Assembly (NCBI GenBank): GCA_947378555.1
Contig: CANCKM010000007.1
Span: 1-41,818 of the forward strand
Reading direction: 5' to 3'
Origin: Microbacteriaceae bacterium
GTDB lineage: Bacteria; Actinomycetota; Actinomycetes; Actinomycetales; Microbacteriaceae
DNA length: 41,818 nt
Position numbers and translations under genes: made by a program. Of the stretch, positions 28,023-35,667 are shown piece by piece. The notes under the pieces were generated by a model. It had not been told where the DNA came from, ran no database searches, and saw nothing but the letters and a program-made list of their open reading frames with translations. Within the stretch, counting starts at the first letter, position 1, and every line of letters begins with the position of its first letter.

Positions 28023-29648
28023 TTAGCGGCGCAGTATTCCCTTAACCATTGAAACTATTCCATCAACTTCTTTGACCCGAAGCAGTTTTAGAAGCACGAA
28101 GTAGGCAATCACCATTACAAAACCGGCGACCGATGCCGAAGTCAGAGCGGTCAGCACCTTGTCAACCACGAAACTTGCCGGGTGAATGCCACCAAGCGCC
28201 TGAAGCGTCAACCAACCGGCACCGGCTGCCACCAATCCGGCTAGAGCAAATGTCAATGTTGCACGTGAAACCCCGTATTGCTTCAGGCTGCCGATTCTGC
28301 GGGTCAGTCCGTAGTAGGCCAACATCGCCTGAACCAAAACTGTGAAGCTGGTGATGAGTGCCAGCCCAAGCACCAGATACTGAACCGGAGCGAAAAACGC
28401 GAGTGTCACCGAGGCGCAGATGTGAAGCGCAATCTGCACGCAGGTGAAAAGGAACGGGGTGCGGGTGTCCTCGAGCGCATAGTAAGCCCGCTGCATCATG
28501 TAGACGAAGCTGAACGGCACGAGCCCAATCATCATGGCCATCACCACGTTGCCAAGCGCCAGAGTCGCGTCGTATTCGCCAACAAAGACTCGCGAGGCGG
28601 GGTAGGCCAGCACGATTATCGCGACGCTCGAAAACACGCTGATCATCGAAATGGTTCTCAAGCCCCCGGTCAGATCGGCCTTTAGGTCATCAATCTTGCC
28701 GGCTTGGGCGTGAGCGCTGATTTTGGTGAAGTACGCGGTCGCGATTGAAACCGTGGCCACCGAGTGGGGCAACATAAAAATCAACCAGGCGATGGATGCT
28801 GCCGCGATACCGGCCACTGCCGGCCCACCATCTCTGAGCGTTACGGCCCTCGAGGCAACAATGGTCTGCACGAGTCCACCGATTTGGGTGACCAGTACCA
28901 TGCTGAGCGACCAACTCGCCGCCTTCATTGCCGGGCGAAGGCCGAAACCGCGCCACTTGAAGTTAAACGTGAAGTGCAAGCCGATGCGGTGCCAGCTTAG
29001 GAACAGAATCAAGGCTTGAGCCGCGACTCCGATCGTGGCCGAACCGGCCAGCAGTGCCACCTGTCCGGCTGACCAATCCTGCACCGATTGTGAACCGGTT
29101 GGGTCAACCCCAAAAATCCAAACGTAAGCGACCATGCCGGCGATTGCCACAATGTTGTTGAGCACGGGAGCCCACATGTAGGGGCCGAAGGCGCTTCTGG
29201 CGTTTAGCACCTCGCCGAGCATCGAGTAAAGCCCGTAGAAAAACAGCTGTGGCAAACACCAGTAGGCGAAGGCGGTGGCCAGTGCCAGTTGCTGTTGCGA
29301 CCAACCGTTGGTGTAGACGCTCACCAGGAATGGAGCGGCAACGGTGGCCAAAACCGTGACCACCGTGAACACGGTAATTGCCAGCGTTAAGAGTCGATCG
29401 ATGTAGCCCTTGCCGCCGTCTTTGTGCGCTCGGGCTCTGACGATTTGGGGCACCAAAACGGCGTTTAGCACTCCACCGGCGATGATTGCGTAGACGCTGT
29501 TTGGAAGTTGGTTGGCGACACCGAAAGCATCGGCGGCGTTAGTTGTGACACCGATCATGGCGGCAAGTGCGACTGCGCGACCGAAACCGAGCACCCGCGA
29601 AAGAACGGTGCCCCCGGCCATTAGCAGGGAGGATTTTGCGACGCTCAA
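28023..29648 (-). CDS. murJ: Lipid II flippase MurJ
   Basis: The 541-residue MVF-family membrane protein has about 14 hydrophobic helices. It starts MSVAKSSLLMAGGTVLSRVLGFGR, the conserved first-helix region with the essential arginine. It moves lipid II across the membrane for wall synthesis. The C-terminus is short: no kinase-like or sugar-binding extension as in mycobacterial MviN. It overlaps the DUF6049-like gene by 4 bases. Confidence 0.95.
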   Translation of the reverse strand: MSVAKSSLLMAGGTVLSRVLGFGRAVALAAMIGVTTNAADAFGVANQLPNSVYAIIAGGVLNAVLVPQIVRARAHKDGGKGYIDRLLTLAITVFTVVTVLATVAAPFLVSVYTNGWSQQQLALATAFAYWCLPQLFFYGLYSMLGEVLNARSAFGPYMWAPVLNNIVAIAGMVAYVWIFGVDPTGSQSVQDWSAGQVALLAGSATIGVAAQALILFLSWHRIGLHFTFNFKWRGFGLRPAMKAASWSLSMVLVTQIGGLVQTIVASRAVTLRDGGPAVAGIAAASIAWLIFMLPHSVATVSIATAYFTKISAHAQAGKIDDLKADLTGGLRTISMISVFSSVAIIVLAYPASRVFVGEYDATLALGNVVMAMMIGLVPFSFVYMMQRAYYALEDTRTPFLFTCVQIALHICASVTLAFFAPVQYLVLGLALITSFTVLVQAMLAYYGLTRRIGSLKQYGVSRATLTFALAGLVAAGAGWLTLQALGGIHPASFVVDKVLTALTSASVAGFVMVIAYFVLLKLLRVKEVDGIVSMVKGILRR

Positions 29649-30151
29649 ACGGTGGCTCCAACTTGTCTGCGTTTACGAACCGTGCGAATCACGCCGGTTG
29701 CCAAAAGTAGGGCAACCACAATCGCGAAACCGGTCATCAGCGTGCCTTCAACCTCGGCGTTTATCGTCATGTGCACTTTGACGCTTGGGCCGAGGCGCAA
29801 GCCTGAGAAAGTGGTTAGCCAAGCTACCAAATCGACCTCGCCGTCGGCAACGGCTCTAACGTCAACCTTCGCCGTATAGGTGGTGTTGCCTGGCACGGTC
29901 ACTTCGGTTGCGGTTGGTGCGTTGAGTCTGAGGTTGGAGGGGCGAATGTGAACCTGAACTCGAATCGATTCATCGTAACCGTTTTCGATCACGATTGGAA
30001 TTCGACCCTCACTGGCGACCAGTGTGAGGTTGGATCCCGGAACGATGCGGATTTTATAGGTGGGCAGGCTTTCGGCCTGAGCCGTGGCACCGCCGGACAG
30101 GGCAATGATTGCTGCCATTAGGAGGCCGAGCGCAAAACGAAGGGTCTTCAC
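29645..30151 (-). CDS. Short DUF6049-like membrane-anchored protein
   Basis: The 168-residue protein starts at GTG 30151, which overlaps the NUDIX stop (GTGA); an ATG at 30172 is less likely because the signal peptide (VKTLRFALGLLMAAIIALSG) fits the GTG start. After the cleavage site (about residue 26) it has one beta-rich Ig-like domain (about 30-130, with IPIVIENGYDESIRVQVHI) and a C-terminal transmembrane helix with a basic tail (VRKRRQ). The family at this locus in other Actinobacteria (Rv3909 type) is several times longer, so this appears to be only its C-terminal part. Confidence 0.75.
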   Translation of the reverse strand: MKTLRFALGLLMAAIIALSGGATAQAESLPTYKIRIVPGSNLTLVASEGRIPIVIENGYDESIRVQVHIRPSNLRLNAPTATEVTVPGNTTYTAKVDVRAVADGEVDLVAWLTTFSGLRLGPSVKVHMTINAEVEGTLMTGFAIVVALLLATGVIRTVRKRRQVGATV

Positions 30152-30618
30152 AGTTGATTTCTCGCCACCCATTCCTGAACTCCTCGAGCCATTCTTCGCT
30201 CGTTCTCATGTGCCAACTTGGTGATCATCAAATCAACACTGAACCAGGCAGCCTCGCTTGCCTCGTGGTGCGGGTCTTTTTCCACGGTGAGGAAACCGCC
30301 GGTTTGCCTCATTAGGAAGTGATGGACCGTCTTGGATATGATTTTCGTCCCGGTTGAAAATTCGTAGTGAATGTCGCCGAGCGGGGCCAAAATCTCGGCC
30401 TCTAAACCGGTTTCCTCGGCTATCTCGCGAATCGCGGCCTGTTCAAGGGTTTCCGTGTTTTCGGGATGACCCTTTGGAACACACCAGTCGAGCCGCCCCT
30501 GTCGGTTGGTTCGCGCGATCAGCGCAACCCTTCCGGTTCCGTCGTTCGCCAAAACAAACCCACCGGCCGAAACTTCTTCGACGCGGCGAAGTTCTCGCTT
30601 CGGCTTTCTCGGATACAT
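30148..30618 (-). CDS. NUDIX hydrolase (MutT4-position)
   Basis: The 156-residue pyrophosphohydrolase has a perfect Nudix box from G50 to L72 (GHPENTE..., REIAEETGL). The N-terminus is basic (MYPRKPKRELRR). It occupies the position of mycobacterial mutT4, divergent from pcnA. The substrate could be a modified nucleotide or dinucleoside polyphosphate. A TAGGCT (30630-30625) sits 7 bases before the ATG, so the mRNA may be leaderless. It heads the NUDIX-DUF6049-murJ-trxB-trxA operon. Confidence 0.9.
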   Translation of the reverse strand: MYPRKPKRELRRVEEVSAGGFVLANDGTGRVALIARTNRQGRLDWCVPKGHPENTETLEQAAIREIAEETGLEAEILAPLGDIHYEFSTGTKIISKTVHHFLMRQTGGFLTVEKDPHHEASEAAWFSVDLMITKLAHENERRMARGVQEWVARNQL

Positions 30619-30620
30619 AT

Positions 30621-30647
30621 AGACAGCCTAAACGGTGCGCGCTGTCT
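30621..30647. promoter_or_regulatory. Inverted repeat between NUDIX and pcnA
   Basis: AGACAGC (30621-30627) and GCTGTCT (30641-30647) form a perfect 7-bp inverted repeat centred in the 63-base divergent promoter gap. It could be an operator for both genes or a short hairpin; no regulator is known. Confidence 0.35.
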
Positions 30648-30681
30648 GTATCCTGAAGCGCACTGTGGCACACTAAAAACC

Positions 30682-32100
30682 ATGCAAACGGTGGCCCAAG
30701 CTCTGGAAAATCTCGAACGGCTAACTGACAGCCAACTTTTCGTCGAACTCGGGCGAGTTTTTAGTGATGCCGGCTTCGAGCTGGCGCTGGTCGGTGGCCC
30801 GGTTCGAGACGCTTTCCTCGGGCGTCGTTCGCCAGATTTAGATTTCACCACCAATGCCACACCCGATCAAACCATCGCGGTGCTTCGCGGCAGCGTCGAC
30901 ACCTGGTGGGACATCGGCAAGGAATTTGGCACAATCGGTGCGCGCATGGGCGATGACACAATCGAAATCACAACCTATCGAGCCGAAAAGTACGATCCGG
31001 ATTCCCGCAAGCCAAAGGTGGTTTTTGGATCCGACCTGCTAGAGGACTTGTCGCGACGCGACTTCACCGTGAACGCCATGGCGCTGCGTCTGCCTCAAAA
31101 AGTTTTCGTGGACCCCTGCAACGGCTTGCGCGATTTGCTCGACGGAGTGCTTCGCACCCCTGGTGCGCCAGAGGTTTCCTTTGGAGACGATCCGTTGCGA
31201 ATGATGCGGGCGGCTCGATTCACCTCGCAGCTCGGATTTGAGATTGAACAGCAAACCTTCAACGCGATTACCGATATGGCTGATCGCATCGAAATCATCT
31301 CGGCAGAGCGGGTGCAGGCCGAGCTGGTCAAACTGCTGCTCGGTGCCAATCCAAAGAGTGGCCTTCAGGCCTTGGTTGATAGCGGTTTGGCGCAGCTTGT
31401 GCTTCCCGAACTTCCCGCCCTGCGGCTCGAAACCGATGAGCACCACCACCACAAAGATGTTTATGAACACACCCTCACCGTGCTCGAGCAAGCGATCGGC
31501 TACGAAAAGGAATACGGCCTCGAGGGCGATTTCACATTGCGCTTTGCCGCACTGCTTCACGACATTGGCAAACCACTGACCCGCAAACTTGAGCCGGGCG
31601 GTGCCGTCTCTTTCTATCACCACGACATGGTTGGTTCGAAGTTGGCCATCAAGCGCATGAAGGCTTTGCGCTTCGACAAAGACACCACAAAGGCGGTGGC
31701 CAGGCTGATTGAGTTGCACCTGCGATTCTTTGGCTACAGCGACCAACCTTGGAGTGACGCGGCTATCCGACGATACGTGAGAGACGCTGGGGATCAACTG
31801 TCTCGCCTGCACGTTTTGACCAGGGCGGATGTGACCACCAGAAACAAAAGAAAAGCCGATCGACTGTCTCACGCCTATGACGATTTGGAGCACCGAATTG
31901 AGGCCGTCATGGCGGCCGAGGAGCTAAACGCCCTGCGACCGGATCTGACGGGCGAAGACATAATGCGTTTGCTGGAGTTGAAGCCGGGGCCGGAGGTTGG
32001 GCAGGCTTATCGGTTTCTCATGGAACTTCGCTTGGATGAGGGGCCGCTCGGCCAAGCGGAAGCCGAGAAGCGCTTGCTTGAGTGGTGGCAAAAGCGATAG
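30682..32100 (+). CDS. pcnA: CCA tRNA nucleotidyltransferase
   Basis: The 472-residue class II nucleotidyltransferase shows GGPVRDAFLGRRSPDLDF (catalytic D52 and D54) and an HD domain with H293-D294 in LLHDIGKP. It adds or repairs CCA at tRNA 3' ends; this matters here because neither tRNA in the window encodes CCA. The ATG at 30682 gives the normal family start; a longer frame reaching back into the NUDIX gene is not credible. A poly(A) polymerase role is possible for some relatives. Confidence 0.95.
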   Translation: MQTVAQALENLERLTDSQLFVELGRVFSDAGFELALVGGPVRDAFLGRRSPDLDFTTNATPDQTIAVLRGSVDTWWDIGKEFGTIGARMGDDTIEITTYRAEKYDPDSRKPKVVFGSDLLEDLSRRDFTVNAMALRLPQKVFVDPCNGLRDLLDGVLRTPGAPEVSFGDDPLRMMRAARFTSQLGFEIEQQTFNAITDMADRIEIISAERVQAELVKLLLGANPKSGLQALVDSGLAQLVLPELPALRLETDEHHHHKDVYEHTLTVLEQAIGYEKEYGLEGDFTLRFAALLHDIGKPLTRKLEPGGAVSFYHHDMVGSKLAIKRMKALRFDKDTTKAVARLIELHLRFFGYSDQPWSDAAIRRYVRDAGDQLSRLHVLTRADVTTRNKRKADRLSHAYDDLEHRIEAVMAAEELNALRPDLTGEDIMRLLELKPGPEVGQAYRFLMELRLDEGPLGQAEAEKRLLEWWQKR

Positions 32101-32102
32101 GC

Positions 32103-32130
32103 TTGGAAGGTTGCTCGTTAGCGGTTAAAT
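32103..32130 (+). promoter_or_regulatory. Candidate rpsF operon promoter
   Basis: TTGGAA (32103-32108) and TTAAAT (32125-32130) are separated by 16 bases, giving a leader of about 80 bases that would contain the SD-pairing structure. Both elements match only 4 of 6. Confidence 0.35.
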
Positions 32131-32162
32131 AATCGCGACATACTTTCAACAGATGCCAATAC

Positions 32163-32206
32163 CCTCCTGTCACGGAAATCCCGTGGCCGCTCTAGTCCAA
32201 AGGAGG
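32163..32206 (+). promoter_or_regulatory. Candidate S6:S18 autoregulatory leader of rpsF
   Basis: CCTCCT (32163-32168) is exactly complementary to the Shine-Dalgarno AGGAGG (32201-32206). Inside it CACGG/CCGTG (32171-32175 / 32181-32185) forms a 5-bp hairpin, and a CCG lies at 32187-32189. A folded leader hiding the RBS with an exposed CCG resembles the known S6:S18 leader motif of rpsF-rpsR operons. The match is by eye only. Confidence 0.5.
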
Positions 32207-32216
32207 TGGGTTAGTT

Positions 32217-32636
32217 ATGCATCAGTATGAGCTCATGGTAATTCTCGATCCAACACTCGAAGAACGCACCGTTGCTCCATCCCTCGAAAAGTTCCTAAAC
32301 GTTATCCGCAACGGTGGAGGCACCGTTGACAAGGTTGACATTTGGGGCAAGCGTCGTTTCGCTTATGAAATCGCCAAGAAGACCGAAGGCATTTACGTTG
32401 TAATCGCCATCACGTCTAAATCTGACGACATCATTGAGCTTGACCGTCAGCTAAAGCTTTCAGAAGCCGTGCTTCGCACCAAGGTAATGCGCGCCGACGA
32501 AGCAGTCGTTGAAATCACTCCAGTCGTTGTTCCAGAAGTTTCAGCTGCCGAAAAAGCCGCTGACGCCGCAGAAGACGAGAAGCCAGTAGCTAAGACCGCA
32601 GCGGCTGTGCCAGCTGCCGAAAAAGCTAGCGAGTAG
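32217..32636 (+). CDS. rpsF: 30S ribosomal protein S6
   Basis: The 139-residue protein starts [17 protein letters not shown], then the S6 fold (about residues 1-95, with [10 protein letters not shown]). A C-terminal Ala/Glu/Lys-rich tail of about 40 residues (from about 100) extends beyond the usual 95-100 residues. S6 binds S18 on the 30S platform. The Shine-Dalgarno AGGAGG is perfect but can be sequestered by the upstream leader. It is the first gene of rpsF-ssb-rpsR-rplI. Confidence 0.97.
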   Translation: MHQYELMVILDPTLEERTVAPSLEKFLNVIRNGGGTVDKVDIWGKRRFAYEIAKKTEGIYVVIAITSKSDDIIELDRQLKLSEAVLRTKVMRADEAVVEITPVVVPEVSAAEKAADAAEDEKPVAKTAAAVPAAEKASE

Positions 32637-32641
32637 TAATC

Positions 32642-33223
32642 GTGGCAGGGGACGTAATCGTAACGGTCGTCGGCAATCTTGCCGATGACCCGCAGTTGCG
32701 CTACACCCAGGGTGGAATCGCAGTGGTTAGTGTTCGGGTGGGTTCAACCCCCCGAGTCATGAACCGCCAGACCAGCCAATGGGAAGACGGCGAGACCCTT
32801 TGGGTCACTTGCACCGCTTGGCGCGAGGTAGCAGAAAACATTGCCCAGTCGCTCACCAAGGGAACCAGAGTTGTGGTTTCCGGGCGATTGAAGCCGGCTT
32901 CTGCTTACCAGACCGCATCGGGCGAGGCTCGCGCCTCGGTTGAGTTGGAAATCGAAGAGATTGGCCCGTCGTTGCGTTATGCAACCGCCGCGGTTACTCG
33001 TCGTGCCCGCGAAGGTTCAGCACCTGCCTTCGGTGGTGGCAACGCAGCACCCGCTTTCGGTGGTGGCGGCAACGCCCCAGCGTTTGGCGCGGGCAGCAAT
33101 GCTCCGGCAACCAGCCCATGGTCAGAGAATCCAGCAGCCACTCGCCCGGGCAACGCCCAGGCGAACGACAGCTGGGCCAACCCGGGAACCGCATCTGCTG
33201 GCGCAGACGACACCCCTTTCTAG
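32642..33223 (+). CDS. ssb: Single-stranded DNA-binding protein
   Basis: The 193-residue protein has an OB fold (about residues 1-112; GTG start, GNLADDPQLRYTQGG, WVTCTAWREVAENI), a disordered Gly/Ala/Asn/Pro-rich linker with repeated APAFGGG units, and the acidic tip ADDTPF that recruits partner proteins. Length and tail are normal for an actinobacterial SSB. It sits between rpsF and rpsR. Confidence 0.97.
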   Translation: MAGDVIVTVVGNLADDPQLRYTQGGIAVVSVRVGSTPRVMNRQTSQWEDGETLWVTCTAWREVAENIAQSLTKGTRVVVSGRLKPASAYQTASGEARASVELEIEEIGPSLRYATAAVTRRAREGSAPAFGGGNAAPAFGGGGNAPAFGAGSNAPATSPWSENPAATRPGNAQANDSWANPGTASAGADDTPF

Positions 33224-33250
33224 ATCTTAAAGAAAACTTAGGAGAATCAA

Positions 33251-33514
33251 ATGGCTGCAAAGTCACAAGACACCCGTCGCAAGCCAAATCGCAACGCTAA
33301 AAACGCGAAGCTTGCACCGGTCAAAGCAATCAAGGTTGGCGTAATCGACTACAAGGATGTCGCCACCCTACGCAAGTTCATCACCGACCGCGGAAAAATC
33401 CGTGCCCGTCGAATCACCGGCGTCTCTGTACAAGAGCAGCGCCTAATTGCCCGTGCCGTTAAAAATGCTCGCGAAGTGGCTTTGTTGCCATACGCGGGTG
33501 CTGGCCGCAGCTAA
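33251..33514 (+). CDS. rpsR: 30S ribosomal protein S18
   Basis: The 87-residue basic protein contains the S18 core: [20 protein letters not shown] followed by [25 protein letters not shown] precedes the ATG by a few bases. No CXXC zinc motif is present, so it is the zinc-independent form. It partners with S6, encoded two genes upstream. Confidence 0.97.
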   Translation: MAAKSQDTRRKPNRNAKNAKLAPVKAIKVGVIDYKDVATLRKFITDRGKIRARRITGVSVQEQRLIARAVKNAREVALLPYAGAGRS

Positions 33515-33525
33515 GGAGTAAGTGA

Positions 33526-33978
33526 ATGTCAAAGCTAATTCTGACTAACGAGGTAACAGGCCTCGGTTCAGCCGGCGATGTTGTTGAGGTAAAGAACGGC
33601 TATGCCCGCAACTACCTCATCCCTCGCGGATTCGCAGTTGTATGGAGCAAGGGTGGTGAAAAGCAGATCGACCAGATTCGCGCTGCTCGCACCGCTCGCG
33701 CACTGGCTACCGTTGAGGAAGCCCAGTCGCTCAAGGCAGCTATCGAAGCCAAGCCAATCAAGCTAGTCGTCAAGGCTGGCGAGGGTGGCCGTTTGTTCGG
33801 TGCCGTCAAGACCGCAGACATCGTGAAGGCAGTTGCCGACGCGGGTCTAGGCGAGCTAGACAAGCGCAAGATTGAGTTCGTCGCGCCGATCCGCTCAACT
33901 GGAACCCATGCTGCAACCGTGCGTTTGCACGGAGACCTATCGGCCAGAATCACTCTTGCAGTGGTGGCCGCTAAGTAA
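33526..33978 (+). CDS. rplI: 50S ribosomal protein L9
   Basis: The 150-residue protein begins [20 protein letters not shown], then [16 protein letters not shown], the N-terminal L9 signature. A long connecting helix (residues about 45-80) leads to the C-terminal domain ([14 protein letters not shown]). AAGGAG lies upstream of the ATG. It is the last gene of the operon and is followed by a strong terminator. Confidence 0.97.
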   Translation: MSKLILTNEVTGLGSAGDVVEVKNGYARNYLIPRGFAVVWSKGGEKQIDQIRAARTARALATVEEAQSLKAAIEAKPIKLVVKAGEGGRLFGAVKTADIVKAVADAGLGELDKRKIEFVAPIRSTGTHAATVRLHGDLSARITLAVVAAK

Positions 33979-33995
33979 AACCATTTAACCAGCTA

Positions 33996-34026
33996 AAAAC
34001 GGTGGGCCATAGGCCCACCGTTTTTT
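33996..34026 (+). terminator. Terminator of the rpsF-rplI operon
   Basis: CGGTGGGCC (34000-34008) and GGCCCACCG (34012-34020) form a perfect 9-bp stem flanked by AAAA and TTTTTT. It lies 17 bases after the rplI stop and separates the ribosomal operon from dnaB. Confidence 0.92.
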
Positions 34027-34062
34027 GTTTCTGCACCAAAAACGCTCAAGAAACGACACGGG

Positions 34063-34238
34063 TTATCCACAACCCTAAGGTATTGCTTTAGAGTTACTGT
34101 TAATACTTATCCACAGAGCGATATCCCTTATAAGTACTACATTTTTTGGGTTTTTGAACAATTTGTCCACAAGGTTATCAACAGATTTAGAAGAGTTGTT
34201 ACGGCGTGTCTGGCAGGTTATGCACATATCTATCCACA
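34063..34238 (+). promoter_or_regulatory. Array of six DnaA-box-like sequences upstream of dnaB
   Basis: In the rplI-dnaB gap (33979-34307) six same-strand 9-mers resemble TTATNCACA. TTATCCACA at 34063-34071 and 34107-34115 are perfect; TTGTCCACA at 34163-34171, TTATCAACA at 34175-34183 and CTATCCACA at 34230-34238 differ at one position; TTATGCACA at 34218-34226 fits the N position. Two pairs are 12 bp apart. The region is AT-rich. DnaA binding could control dnaB or titrate DnaA. Confidence 0.75.
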
Positions 34239-34307
34239 GGGCGATTTTCATCCATCGTGTCTGTAGGGGATGCTAGACAAGCACCAAACTAATAGCTGGA
34301 GGTTCGC

Positions 34308-35663
34308 ATGTCACTTGCATCAGTAGCGCCGGTTGAACCCAACTGGGGCAACGAGCGAATGTTGCCAAACGATCTGTTGGCCGAGCAGAGCACGCTCGGT
34401 GGAATGCTGCTATCTCAAGAGGCAATCGCCGAGGTATTTGAATACGTCAAGGGCAAAGACTTTTACGCCCCCAAGCACGAAATAATTTTTGAAGCGCTTT
34501 ACAGCCTCTATGCAAAAGGTGAACCAACCGACGTCATCACCATCACCGATGAGCTGACCAAAGCCGGAAACCTGACCCGGGCCGGGGGAGCCGATTACAT
34601 TCACTCCCTCACCTCGATGGTGCCAACCGCCGCGAATGCTTCCTTCTATGCGCAGATAGTCCAGGAGAAGGCAATCCTGCGCCGCTTGGTTGAGGTGGGA
34701 ACCCGCATCGCGCAAATGGGTTACGCCAACGAGGGCGAGGTGACCGATTTGGTCAACCGCGCCCAGCAAGAGGTTTACGACGTAGTAAACGACAACACCG
34801 GCGAAGACTTTACCGACCTGAGCACCTCGATGGCAGTGGCCGTTGAAGAAATGGAAGCCGCCGCCGGTCGCGGTGGCGAAATGGTCGGTGTGCCAACCGG
34901 CTTCGTCGAGCTAGACGAAAAGACTCACGGTCTGCACCCGGGTCAGCTCATTATTGTTGCGGCTCGACCTGCTGTGGGTAAGTCAACTCTCGCTCTCGAC
35001 TTCGCCCGCCACGCGGCAATCAAGAACAACAAACCAACCATTTTCTTCTCACTCGAAATGGGTCGATCCGAAATCGCCATGCGTTTGCTGTCGGCCGAGA
35101 GCAACACCCTGTTGCAGGGAATGCGCAAGGGTTCGCTTGATCAAGCCGACTGGACTCGCATGGCTCAGGTTCGAGGCCAAATTAACGACGCACCGCTCTA
35201 CATCGATGACAGTCCGAACCTCACCCTGGTTGAGATTCGCGCCAAGTGCCGCCGATTGGCACAGCGCATCGGCTTGCAAATGATCGTTATTGACTACCTG
35301 CAGCTTTTGAGCTCGGGTAAGAAGGTCGAGTCGCGCCAGCAGGAAGTTTCTGAGTTCTCACGTGCCCTGAAGCTTTTGGCCAAGGAACTTAAGGTGCCGG
35401 TAATCGCAATCTCTCAGCTGAACCGAAACTCTGAGAAGTCTGAGAACAAGAAGCCCGAAATCTCGCAACTGCGTGAGTCTGGCTCGCTCGAGCAAGATGC
35501 CGACGTTGTCATCTTGTTGCACCGCGAGGGAATGGGCGAGCGTGACCACCCAAGGTCAGGCGAAGCCGACTTGATTCTGGCCAAACAACGAAACGGACCA
35601 ACCGGAACCATGGTGATTTCGTTTCAGGGTCACTACTCGCGCTTTGCAAATATGAAACAGTAG
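34308..35663 (+). CDS. dnaB: Replicative DNA helicase DnaB
   Basis: The 451-residue hexameric helicase has an N-terminal DnaG-binding domain (about 18-120, starting LPNDLLAEQSTLGGMLL) and a RecA-like motor with Walker A ARPAVGKST (219-227), FFSLEMG (247-252) and the DnaB signature VIDYLQLL. There is no intein. GGAGG sits about 5 bases before the ATG. It lies downstream of the ribosomal operon, after a terminator and an array of DnaA boxes. Confidence 0.97.
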   Translation: MSLASVAPVEPNWGNERMLPNDLLAEQSTLGGMLLSQEAIAEVFEYVKGKDFYAPKHEIIFEALYSLYAKGEPTDVITITDELTKAGNLTRAGGADYIHSLTSMVPTAANASFYAQIVQEKAILRRLVEVGTRIAQMGYANEGEVTDLVNRAQQEVYDVVNDNTGEDFTDLSTSMAVAVEEMEAAAGRGGEMVGVPTGFVELDEKTHGLHPGQLIIVAARPAVGKSTLALDFARHAAIKNNKPTIFFSLEMGRSEIAMRLLSAESNTLLQGMRKGSLDQADWTRMAQVRGQINDAPLYIDDSPNLTLVEIRAKCRRLAQRIGLQMIVIDYLQLLSSGKKVESRQQEVSEFSRALKLLAKELKVPVIAISQLNRNSEKSENKKPEISQLRESGSLEQDADVVILLHREGMGERDHPRSGEADLILAKQRNGPTGTMVISFQGHYSRFANMKQ

Positions 35664-35667
35664 TCAG

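Noticed and set aside
28257-28272. parS-like TGTTGCACGTGAAACC in murJ
   Set aside because: A mismatch within the palindromic core and a coding context; ParB binding not expected without data.
30466-30681. N-terminal extension of pcnA reaching into the NUDIX gene
   Set aside because: The extension is antisense NUDIX sequence; ATG 30682 gives the normal family N-terminus.
31039-31893. 284-codon open frame on the minus strand opposite pcnA
   Set aside because: It mirrors the conserved pcnA coding frame, has no recognisable domain and no separate start signals; antisense shadow.
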